This document shows positions 1 through 5,989 of a stretch of DNA of 8,328 bases, in pieces. How positions within the stretch are numbered: position 1 is the first letter of the stretch; each line of letters begins with the position of its first letter. The position numbers were made by a program, and so were the translations under genes. The stretch is taken from positions 1 to 8,328 of the forward strand of contig NZ_JABBOU010000099.1 of NCBI RefSeq assembly GCF_018853465.1, given 5' to 3'. The notes beneath the pieces are model-generated. The model saw nothing but the letters and a program-made list of their open reading frames with translations. It was not told where the DNA came from and did not search any database. The stretch comes from Acidithiobacillus montserratensis (GTDB lineage Bacteria; Pseudomonadota; Gammaproteobacteria; Acidithiobacillales; Acidithiobacillaceae).

Positions 1-209
1 GCCTGCCATTGGGTCTGACGCTGGAGTAAAAACTGTAGTTCGGTCGCCAGTGCCCCGCCAGTCTGGCGGTAGAAGTCGGGCAGGAAAGCGTTGTCTTCGG
101 GCTTTTCCAGTATCAAACTGGCTTGCAAAGTCGCAGCAAGGCGTCTGGCCAGGGTGGTTTTGCCAGCACCGATAGGCCCTTCAATGCTGATGATGTAGGG
201 GCGGGTCAT
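1..209 (-). CDS. Deoxynucleoside kinase family protein, N-terminal part (cut by window edge)
   Basis: Only the first 69 codons are present; the gene continues past position 1. The translation opens MTRPYIISIEGPIGAGKTTL, with a Walker A P-loop GPIGAGKT at residues 11-18. It then has LEKPEDNAFLPDFY at about 34-47 and a Q-x-FLLQR segment near 59-64, which match the substrate-side start of the deoxyadenosine/deoxyguanosine kinase family. These cytosolic enzymes phosphorylate deoxynucleosides with ATP in the salvage pathway. The ATG at 209-207 shares four bases (ATGA) with the folK stop codon, so its translation is probably coupled to folK. From general knowledge, a kinase of this kind often sits between folK and the pantothenate genes panB/panC in proteobacteria, but those genes are outside this window. 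The family call is fairly safe; the nucleoside preference cannot be judged from this fragment. Confidence 0.82.
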   Translation of the reverse strand, partial: MTRPYIISIEGPIGAGKTTLARRLAATLQASLILEKPEDNAFLPDFYRQTGGALATELQFLLQRQTQWQ

Positions 210-778
210 GCGCTGACTCTGCGGCTGTTAGTTTTGATGGCCGGGGATAGGGCAGCTTCAGGGAGACGGGTAACTGACTGGGATTGAACGGCCTCCAGAT
301 AATCGGCAATGCACCCGCATCCGGGCAGCACCAAGTCAGGATCGTATTCTGCCAGAGGAATCAGCACAAAAGCTCTTTCAGTCAGGCGGGGGTGAGGAAC
401 GCGCAGGGCCGGATCAGTGGAAATCAGATCGCCATAGCTGAGTATATCGAGGTCGAGGACGCGCGGACCCCAGAATATTTCGGTAGTACGCTGCCGGCCT
501 GCAAGGGCTTCGAGATCTTGCAGGTGAGCCAGTAATGCCCCGGCCGTCAAGCGGGTGTCCAGGCGGGCTACGGCATTGATGAAAGCCGGTTGTTCAACCC
601 CACCCACGGGATCAGTGCGATACAAAAGAGAGTGCCAGAGTAATTCGGAATCCGGCAACCCGGCCAATGCTGCCAGAGCCTTCTGCACCTGTTCAATCGG
701 CTGCTCCATATTGCTGCCGATACTGATCCAGGCAATTACCGAGGGTTCGTTGGCAGAATGCCCTGTTTGATCAACCAT
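206..778 (-). CDS. folK: 2-amino-4-hydroxy-6-hydroxymethyldihydropteridine pyrophosphokinase (HPPK)
   Basis: A 190-residue protein that transfers pyrophosphate from ATP to 6-hydroxymethyl-7,8-dihydropterin in cytosolic folate synthesis. Family marks are in order: ISIGSN at 18-23; YRTDPVGGVEQPAFINAV at 53-70; the HPPK signature WGPRVLDLDIL at 103-113, with metal-binding Asp109 and Asp111 and Arg106 (equivalent to E. coli Asp95, Asp97 and Arg92); and VPHPRLTERAFVLIPLAE at 127-144. It is longer than E. coli FolK (about 160 residues) at both ends, with about 15 extra N-terminal residues and a low-complexity tail. The ATG at 778 is the only usable start before the SIGSN motif and has AAGGA about 10 bases upstream. 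That start lies inside the 3' end of the CCA-type nucleotidyltransferase gene (43-base overlap), and the stop overlaps the kinase start, so translation is probably coupled on both sides. The pcnB-folK association is also known in E. coli. Confidence 0.95.
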   Translation of the reverse strand: MVDQTGHSANEPSVIAWISIGSNMEQPIEQVQKALAALAGLPDSELLWHSLLYRTDPVGGVEQPAFINAVARLDTRLTAGALLAHLQDLEALAGRQRTTEIFWGPRVLDLDILSYGDLISTDPALRVPHPRLTERAFVLIPLAEYDPDLVLPGCGCIADYLEAVQSQSVTRLPEAALSPAIKTNSRRVSA

Positions 779-2049
779 TGTTGCGCTGTTTCCTTGTCTG
801 CTATGTCCCTGTCCAGTTGGGCGTCCCGTAGGCGTTTCAGGATATCCCCCAGTGACGGCCCTGCGGATAGTCCCAGTGTCTGCAGCTCCTGTCCGTTGAA
901 CACCGGCTGGAGAGACTTTTGCTCTTGCAAATAAAGGCGGGCACTGTCTGTGAGTGCGCAGTCATGGGGATTTATCGCCATGGCCGCCAGTATGCCCGCG
1001 AGCGAGCAAGCTTGCCAGATATTTGCTCTCTGGCTGGGGCGAATGGCCTGTGCAATGCGCCGAGGCAGATCAGGGAGGATGCGTAGGTCGGCCTCCAGTC
1101 GGTTCCGATCCGGGATGGGCCATTGATCAAGGGGACGTTGTATCTCGATCCAGGACAAATCCTGCCAGAGCAGGATGAGCATTAGGGTGGACACCGCTAT
1201 ATTTTCCCCGGGAAATTGTTGTTGCAGCCACTGGATTTGCTCCTGACCACGTCCAAGCAAAGCCTGCATGGCGTGAATATCCATCGGCACGGGACGCAGC
1301 AAAAACCAGAGATTCCATTCGGATAACAGGGATAATGCCTGGGGTAAAGCCTCCAGTTCGAGCAGATAGCGGATCTCCCGCCACAGTCGCGCCGCACTGA
1401 GCCGGGCAAAAATGTCGTCTTGCAAGGCTGCTTTGAGCTGCTGCTGGCTCTCCGGAGCGAGGTTCATCTGAAATCGCGTCGCAAAACGCAGGCCGCGTAA
1501 AATCCGCGTCGGATCATCCCAAAATGAACGGGAATGCAGGGTGCGCAACTGCCCGCGTTGTAGATCTATCTGTCCCCCATAAGGGTCAAGCAGCGTAGCA
1601 AAATTTTCGGGATCCAGTGGCAGCGCCATGGCATTGATCGTGAAGTCACGCCTGATCAGGTCTTCGCCGATATTGCCAGGTCGAACTTCCGGCAAAGCTG
1701 CCGGTGCAGGGTAGTGTTCCACCCGGCATTGGGCCAAATCCAGGGAAAATCCCCGGGAATCTTGCAGGGTGGCCGTGCCAAAACGCGCATGATATTGATA
1801 ATCGGCGCCGGGGATCTGTGCTTTGCAGGCTTCCGCCAGGGACCGGACATCGCCCTCAACGGCCACATCCAGATCCGGCGCATCACGCTGCAGGAATAAG
1901 TCCCGGACTGCACCGCCGACCAGATAGGCTGGCGTGCCCAGTTGCTGCGCTATGTTACCTATCTGCTGAAGATATTGCAGTCTGTCGGTACCCCACTGTT
2001 TTTTCAGCAGGGGGAGAAGGTTGAGGCTATGAGCTTCCATGACATGCAC
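736..2049 (-). CDS. Class II nucleotidyltransferase, tRNA CCA-adding type (CCA-, CC- or A-adding)
   Basis: A 437-residue class II polymerase-beta-like nucleotidyltransferase, probably acting on tRNA 3' ends in the cytosol. Motif A is LVGGAVRD at 43-50 followed by the catalytic pair Asp59/Asp61. FGTA (90-93), DLAQCRVEHYPAPAALPEV (104-122) and RRDFTINAMA (133-142) follow the tRNA nucleotidyltransferase pattern, not the poly(A) polymerase one. DPYGG-x-x-DL is at 155-163. The base-selecting motif reads DDPTR (178-182) where EDxxR is usual; the Asp and Arg are kept. The C-terminal stretch from about 385 (GQEL...GPSLGDILKRL) resembles the tail domain of class II CCA enzymes. No HD phosphohydrolase domain is evident. 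The longest start is GTG at 2049, 14 bases after the pcnB stop; an ATG at 2040 is equally possible and neither has a clear Shine-Dalgarno, so coupling to pcnB is likely. Whether it adds CCA, CC or A cannot be told by eye. It could be the cell's cca gene or half of a split CC/A pair. Confidence 0.85.
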   Translation of the reverse strand: MHVMEAHSLNLLPLLKKQWGTDRLQYLQQIGNIAQQLGTPAYLVGGAVRDLFLQRDAPDLDVAVEGDVRSLAEACKAQIPGADYQYHARFGTATLQDSRGFSLDLAQCRVEHYPAPAALPEVRPGNIGEDLIRRDFTINAMALPLDPENFATLLDPYGGQIDLQRGQLRTLHSRSFWDDPTRILRGLRFATRFQMNLAPESQQQLKAALQDDIFARLSAARLWREIRYLLELEALPQALSLLSEWNLWFLLRPVPMDIHAMQALLGRGQEQIQWLQQQFPGENIAVSTLMLILLWQDLSWIEIQRPLDQWPIPDRNRLEADLRILPDLPRRIAQAIRPSQRANIWQACSLAGILAAMAINPHDCALTDSARLYLQEQKSLQPVFNGQELQTLGLSAGPSLGDILKRLRDAQLDRDIADKETAQQWLIKQGILPTNPR

Positions 2050-2063
2050 AGGGACGCGACCCG

Positions 2064-3548
2064 TCAGTCGTTGTCCGCCACTCTCTCCGTGCTATCTACT
2101 GTCTGGGTAGCAGCGTTGTCGTTGCGCGGATTCCGGCGCCGACGCCGTCTGGGACGACGGCTGCGGGTCGCCGGCAATGGACCGAGAGCAGTTTCCTGAC
2201 CGCTTTCTTCGAGCCGCGCAGCTTCAATCAGAGTGCGCCGACCCTCATGATCTGCCGCCTGAAATTGTTCCCACCAGGCGGCCAGTTCGGCAGGAATTTC
2301 TCCAGCCTGACTGCGCAGCAACAAAAAATCATAGGCTGCCCGGAAACGTGGATGGGCCAGCAATGCGTGCGGACGTCTGCCGCCTCTGCGCAGAAAACGC
2401 GCCTGCAGATCCCAGATCTCGCGCATGGGCAAGGAGAAACGCCGGGGGACCGCAACCCGTCCCATGCAATCCTGGAGAATATCACCGGCGGCTTGCTGCA
2501 GGGCAATGGCTGCCGGTTTGCCTTGCTGTTCCAGCACCTGACTCTGTTGCTGCAAAACGGGCCAGAATAGCGCGGCAAACAAAAAGGCCGGGGTCACGGA
2601 TTTGTTGTCGCGGACCCGCAGGTCGGTGCCTTCTAAGGCACCTTGCAATAAAATTCGTGCAGGTTCAGCGTTATCCATATCCAGGATGGCATCCACTTGC
2701 GGGAACAAAGCCGCAAACAAGCCATGCTGACGAAGCTGTTCAAAGCTGGAGCGGGCATTGCCGTTGAGAAACAGCTTAAGGGTTTCCTCAAAGAGCCGCG
2801 CTGAAGGTACTTCCTGCAAACAATCCCGACAGGTATGGATGGGCGCGCGGGCGGCTTCATCCAGAGAAAATCCGAGTTTGGCAGCAAAGCGCACTGCCCG
2901 TAACATGCGTACCGGATCCTCGCGATAGCGTTGTTCGGGATCGCCAATGATACGCAGACGACCTGCGCGCAGGTCTTCCATACCGGTGGAAAAATCCAGA
3001 ATGCTGCGATCGGCAATATTGTAGTACAGAGCATTAGCGGTGAAATCCCGGCGGCGGGCATCTTCTTCCAGGGAGCCGTAAACATTGTCCGCAAGAATGC
3101 GCCCGCTTTCACTGCGTTCGCTGGCCTGGTTTCGTTTGCCGTCGCTGGCTCCGCGAAAGGTAGCCACCTCAATGATTTCACTGCCAAACTGTACATGCAC
3201 CAGGATAAAGCGCCGGCCGATCAGGCGGGCGTTGCGGCGAAACAGCTTGCGCACCTGTTCGGGATGGGCATCTGTAGCCACGTCAAAATCCTTGGGTTCG
3301 CGGCCGAGCAGCAGATCCCGGACCCCGCCACCCACCATATAGGCCTGGAAGCCTGCCTTGTGTAAGCCGTTCAACACCTGCAGGGCACCGTCGCTGATGT
3401 CCCGACGGGAAATGTTGTGATCAGCGCGCGGGGTGACGGTGGCACCGGGAATCTGTACTGGCAGCGGAGTCGATACATCAACTGCAGTGTCCGAGCCGGG
3501 CTCTGCGAGATTTAACTGACTGGTTATAAACGATTTTAAAGATACCAA
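2064..3548 (-). CDS. pcnB: Poly(A) polymerase I
   Basis: A 494-residue enzyme that adds poly(A) to RNA 3' ends and so promotes RNA decay. Residues 39-59 (VTPRADHNISRRDISDGALQV) align with the E. coli PcnB N-terminus. The class II core has MVGGGVRDLLLG at 71-82, catalytic Asp87 and Asp89, RRDFTANAL at 166-174, and EDPVR at 210-214. The segment LIGRRFILVHV at 109-119 matches the motif reported to separate bacterial poly(A) polymerases from CCA-adding enzymes. The tail is very basic (RSRRPRRRRRR at 462-472), as in the E. coli RNA-binding tail. The chosen start is TTG at 3548, preceded by AGGGA at about 8 bases; there is no in-frame ATG before the conserved N-terminal region, and the resulting N-terminus has the expected length. 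It is the first gene of the minus-strand run leading to folK. A weak promoter and a palindrome lie just upstream. Confidence 0.94.
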   Translation of the reverse strand: MVSLKSFITSQLNLAEPGSDTAVDVSTPLPVQIPGATVTPRADHNISRRDISDGALQVLNGLHKAGFQAYMVGGGVRDLLLGREPKDFDVATDAHPEQVRKLFRRNARLIGRRFILVHVQFGSEIIEVATFRGASDGKRNQASERSESGRILADNVYGSLEEDARRRDFTANALYYNIADRSILDFSTGMEDLRAGRLRIIGDPEQRYREDPVRMLRAVRFAAKLGFSLDEAARAPIHTCRDCLQEVPSARLFEETLKLFLNGNARSSFEQLRQHGLFAALFPQVDAILDMDNAEPARILLQGALEGTDLRVRDNKSVTPAFLFAALFWPVLQQQSQVLEQQGKPAAIALQQAAGDILQDCMGRVAVPRRFSLPMREIWDLQARFLRRGGRRPHALLAHPRFRAAYDFLLLRSQAGEIPAELAAWWEQFQAADHEGRRTLIEAARLEESGQETALGPLPATRSRRPRRRRRRNPRNDNAATQTVDSTERVADND

Positions 3549-3588
3549 GCTGGTTCCCTAGTGCGGGTGGTTTATCCATCTCGGCGAT

Positions 3589-3594
3589 AGTGTA
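3589..3594 (-). promoter_or_regulatory. Possible -10 box of a pcnB promoter
   Basis: Read on the minus strand this is TACACT, four of six matches to the sigma-70 -10 consensus. It would start RNA near 3582, about 34 bases before the TTG start of pcnB. No good -35 box is seen at the right spacing, so the promoter is weak or depends on an activator, or pcnB is also read from the glycosyltransferase transcript. Low confidence. Confidence 0.25.
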
Positions 3595-3609
3595 CCTGAA
3601 ATTTTCAGG
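3595..3609. promoter_or_regulatory. Perfect 7-1-7 palindrome, possible operator upstream of pcnB
   Basis: The sequence CCTGAAATTTTCAGG is a perfect inverted repeat of two 7-base arms around one base. It abuts the possible -10 box of pcnB and would lie in the spacer between -10 and -35, a common place for a repressor site. I do not recognise the motif. The arms are short, so chance is possible. Confidence 0.3.
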
Positions 3610-3634
3610 AAAAGCAGTGGCTAGAGTTACCACT
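3610..3634 (-). terminator. Weak hairpin after the interrupted glycosyltransferase gene
   Basis: On the minus strand, AGTGGT and GCCACT form a 6-bp stem (one G-U pair) around a 7-base loop, followed by GCTTTT. It starts about 35 bases after the stop of the glycosyltransferase gene and could partly end that transcript before pcnB. The stem is short and the T-run is only four bases, so read-through into pcnB is likely. Confidence 0.3.
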
Positions 3635-3669
3635 TATGGTATGCAAAGCTAAGCCCTATTTTTGAGAAC

Positions 3670-4869
3670 CTATATCACCCAATAGCCACTCACAAAGAAA
3701 GCAACTTGGATAATCAGTGCAATAGCAGACAAGCTGAGAAGGGTGAAGCTCGTTATTTTGTGTTCATTGTTTTGATAATATAACCCGGCGGCAATGAAAA
3801 TGGGTATATCAATATAAAGCAGCCTTACTGTTGAAGATGGTCCCTGAACAGAGCCAATAAACCACATATAAGCCGATATAACCAGAAAGCTATACATGGA
3901 TAATAAATATTGTTTGCTTTTATAAAGTATCACGGTTGAAATAATAGCCATGATAATGGTGAACGAATTGGCAAAATACTCAACCGAGCCTTGTGGTATT
4001 TTACCGACCGGTTGCAAGAAGAAAATAGAACGCATGAAGCTGCTATATCCTCCTCCAAAAATTGGAGAGAGGACAATTAAATTTATGACTCTTTGAAGGT
4101 CGGATTGATATCCCTATGCTTTCTGAACATCAACAAAGGCAAAGGTATTTCCAAAAGCAACATGTTGATACAACATGAAAAAAAAGATACCGAAAATGGA
4201 CAGGAAAGCGAATAAAATAAGTTGTGCTATACGCGAGATGGTTCCTTTTTTTATCTGCGCCATGAATTCTTTGGTATAAGCTAAGATCATTGTTGCACTC
4301 AAAAATACTAATAGTGCACCCGCAGTAGTGCTGATACCTGTGGCTACTGCGGCCATGAAGTACTTTTTCCTGCTAAGTGACAGAAATGCAAGGATGACCA
4401 GTAGATTCATGATTGAAGTAGGATAAGCCGACACAAAAAAAGTCGCACCCGGGTACATTGCGTAAGCCGCTGTGGCAAATAATGAGGCGTTTTCTTTTAA
4501 TATCGTTCTGGCGAGCGCATGAAAAGCATAAATGGAAGTGATTCCAATGAACAGCGCAGGAAGTACAGTAGAAATACCGTTGCGCAATCCGAAAAATTGT
4601 CCAAAAAATTTCATGATAATTGGATACAAGGGAAAAAAGGCGATATTTTGTTGCATCAAATCATTGCCATTATATTGATAGCCGTGCTGAGCAATATCCA
4701 AGTACCAACCAGCATCCCAGTGAATCAGTGCTTGTAGGACATTTGCCGTATGATTGTATGTAACGCCACGAATAAAAAAATAATAACCTAACCAGATACC
4801 AATCCAGATAGTCAGTAGAAATGCAATTACAATTTTATCAATTGGTCTTATTTTCAATGTGGTTATCAT
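3670..4869 (-). pseudogene. PIG-V-like (GPI mannosyltransferase 2 family) membrane glycosyltransferase, interrupted by an in-frame amber stop
   Basis: One continuous frame of 399 codons plus stop, broken only by TAG at codon 252 (4116-4114). Part one, 251 codons, has a membrane segment at about 12-34, then HWDAGWYLDIAQHGY at 50-64, the mark of PIG-V-like transferases, then AFFPLYP at 77-83 and further hydrophobic helices. Part two, about 147 codons, continues in frame with more membrane segments, an STVRLLYIDIPIFI stretch and the end FFVSGYWVI, as at the end of full-length relatives. The break reads FVDVQKA-stop-GYQ, where relatives typically have Q-x-x-WG, so one TGG-to-TAG change explains it. 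The intact enzyme would move a sugar from a polyprenyl-phosphate donor to an unknown acceptor outside the inner membrane. The ATG at 4869 lies inside the GT2 gene (32-base overlap). Base composition is AT-rich against its neighbours, suggesting transfer. Alternatives are a sequencing error, read-through, or restart at the ATG at 4035. Confidence 0.8.
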
Positions 4870-5803
4870 GATGTTGTGTGTGTCTTTGCCATATCTGCCG
4901 TACCAAATAAATCGGTCGATGTTTGCTTTCTTCGTATATGCGCCCCAGGTATTCTCCGATGATCCCCAAAGCCATGAGTTGTACCCCTCCCAGGAAGAGG
5001 AGGGTGACCATCATGGAGGGATAGCCTTTGACGGGGTTGCCGTAAACCAGGGTACTGATCACCAGCCAGATGGCATAGATAAAGGCCAGCAATGAAACCA
5101 GAAAACCCAGATAAGCGGCCATTTGTAAGGGGACCTGGCTGAACGAGGTGATGCCTTCTACGGCAAAGTTCCAGAGTTTCCAGTAATTCCAGGTGGTCTT
5201 GCCGCTATGCCGGGGAGCGCGATGATAGTAGACATTGGTGCTGCGAAAACCGACCCAGGCAAACAGTCCTTTCATGAAGCGCCGCCGCTCCGGGAGGCTC
5301 TGCAGGGCGTCCAGAACCGGGCGTGACAGGAGCCGGAAGTCGCCGGTATCAGCGGGTATGTCTACTTCGCTCATGCGGTTGATCACCCGGTAAAAAAAAT
5401 GGGCGGAAGCGCGCTTGAGCCAGGATTCACCGTCACGGGACAAGCGCACCGCGTTGACCACATCAAACCCTTCTTTCCAATGTTTGATGAGTTCGGGAAT
5501 GACTTCGGGTGGATCTTGGAGATCCGCATCCAAGGGGATGGCGGCATCCCCCCGAGCGGCGTCCAACCCCGCAGTCAAGGCTGCTTCCTTTCCAAAATTT
5601 CTTGATAGATCAATTATCTGGATGCGGGAGTCGCGCTGGTGCAGAGTAATCAGTTGCAGAAGGGTATCATCCTTACTGCCATCATTGATGCAGATCATTT
5701 CCCAGGGCTCCTGACAGGCATCCATGATACTGCAAATGCGCGCGTACAATGTCGCCAGATTGGCCGATTCATTATGACAGGGAACAATGATGGAAACGGT
5801 CAT
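4838..5803 (-). CDS. GT2 polyprenyl-phosphate glycosyltransferase, GtrB / dolichol-phosphate mannose synthase-like
   Basis: A 321-residue inner-membrane enzyme that probably transfers a sugar from a nucleotide sugar to undecaprenyl phosphate on the cytoplasmic face. The GT-A domain shows SIIVPCHNE at 4-12, NDGS at 40-43, the metal-binding DADLQDPP at 92-99, and DTGDFRLLSR at 152-161. RHSGKTTW at 198-205 leads into an amphipathic stretch ending FSQVPLQ. Two membrane helices follow at about 229-251 and 262-286, then EYLGRIYEESKHRPIYLV at 284-301, typical of GtrB/YfdH-like proteins. The His-rich tail (QRHTQHHDNH) overlaps the start of the next gene. The ATG at 5803 gives the canonical N-terminus, although no Shine-Dalgarno is visible. 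It probably supplies the lipid-linked sugar for the PIG-V-like enzyme downstream. The sugar (glucose, mannose or other) cannot be read from the sequence. Its GC content is near that of the housekeeping genes, except at the 3' end. Confidence 0.9.
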   Translation of the reverse strand: MTVSIIVPCHNESANLATLYARICSIMDACQEPWEMICINDGSKDDTLLQLITLHQRDSRIQIIDLSRNFGKEAALTAGLDAARGDAAIPLDADLQDPPEVIPELIKHWKEGFDVVNAVRLSRDGESWLKRASAHFFYRVINRMSEVDIPADTGDFRLLSRPVLDALQSLPERRRFMKGLFAWVGFRSTNVYYHRAPRHSGKTTWNYWKLWNFAVEGITSFSQVPLQMAAYLGFLVSLLAFIYAIWLVISTLVYGNPVKGYPSMMVTLLFLGGVQLMALGIIGEYLGRIYEESKHRPIYLVRQIWQRHTQHHDNHIENKTN

Positions 5804-5841
5804 GTGCAGTGGGTGGTTATAATATCTCTGGATTTTCTCGA

Positions 5842-5870
5842 AAGTTACTGTTGATTACTGAGTAAGTCAA
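5842..5870 (-). promoter_or_regulatory. Candidate promoter for the GT2 gene
   Basis: On the minus strand, TTGACT (5870-5865, five of six) is followed after 17 bases by TAACTT (5847-5842). That -10 has only three of six matches but keeps the key T1, A2 and T6. RNA would start near 5835, leaving a leader of about 32 bases. A TATTAT at 5824-5819 is another -10 candidate, but it has no good -35 and would leave almost no leader. Confidence 0.35.
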
Positions 5871-5890
5871 TTTTTTAGCCAGGCACCCTC

Positions 5891-5919
5891 TGGAAAATTA
5901 CCGAAGCTTTGGCTATATT
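5891..5919 (+). promoter_or_regulatory. Candidate sigma-70 promoter of guaBA
   Basis: TGGAAA (5891-5896, four of six) and TATATT (5914-5919, five of six) are separated by 17 bases. RNA would start near 5926, about 64 bases before the guaB ATG. The hairpin at 5939-5963 would then lie near the 5' end of the message. A promoter further upstream is also possible, for example from TTGATT at 5851, but its -10 is poor. Confidence 0.5.
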
Positions 5920-5938
5920 ACGGGATGCCTTTTATCAT

Positions 5939-5970
5939 GGGGCTGGGATGCCAAACCCGGCCCTTTTTCT
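5939..5970 (+). terminator. Intrinsic terminator-like hairpin in the guaB leader (possible attenuator)
   Basis: GGGCTGGG (5940-5947) pairs with CCCGGCCC (5956-5963) in an 8-bp, very GC-rich stem with one U-G pair; a further G-U pair at 5939/5964 is possible. The loop is the 8-base ATGCCAAA. Five T residues (5964-5968) follow directly, then CTGTTT. This is the standard form of a rho-independent terminator on the plus strand. There is no plus-strand gene upstream to end, because the upstream neighbour is divergent. It lies 26 bases before the guaB start, so it probably acts on guaBA transcription itself or shapes the 5' end of that message. On the minus strand no T-run follows. Confidence 0.6.
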
Positions 5971-5974
5971 GTTT

Positions 5975-5982
5975 AGGGGTGA
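5975..5982 (+). promoter_or_regulatory. guaB ribosome binding site
   Basis: AGGGGTGA ends 7 bases before the ATG at 5990 and resembles the Shine-Dalgarno consensus well. It decides the start. The frame is open upstream to a TTG at 5909 and an ATG at 5948, but neither has such a site, and the upstream one would precede the likely transcription start. Confidence 0.8.
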
Positions 5983-5989
5983 CTCAACT

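Noticed and set aside
2177..2767. 196-codon plus-strand frame opposite pcnB
   Set aside because: It is antisense to the conserved pcnB reading frame, with Arg/Pro-rich composition typical of shadow frames and no recognisable domain.
3595..3609. Palindrome before pcnB as a LexA box
   Set aside because: The CTG and CAG are separated by 7 bases, not the 10 of the enterobacterial SOS box, so it was kept only as an unassigned palindrome.
3670..4035. Independent 121-residue membrane protein
   Set aside because: It is in the same frame as the upstream transferase with only one stop between, and its sequence fits the C-terminal part of that family. It is treated as part of the interrupted gene, though restart at its ATG is noted as a possibility.
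5909..5989. Upstream extension of guaB to TTG 5909 or ATG 5948
   Set aside because: The 5909 start lies before the predicted transcription start, neither has a good ribosome site, and the extra residues are not part of the usual IMP dehydrogenase N-terminus. ATG 5990 with AGGGGTGA fits.
5804..5989. Purine riboswitch or PurR site upstream of guaB
   Set aside because: I saw no conserved purine aptamer core and no match to the E. coli PurR operator. The leader after the likely start is too short for an aptamer before the hairpin.
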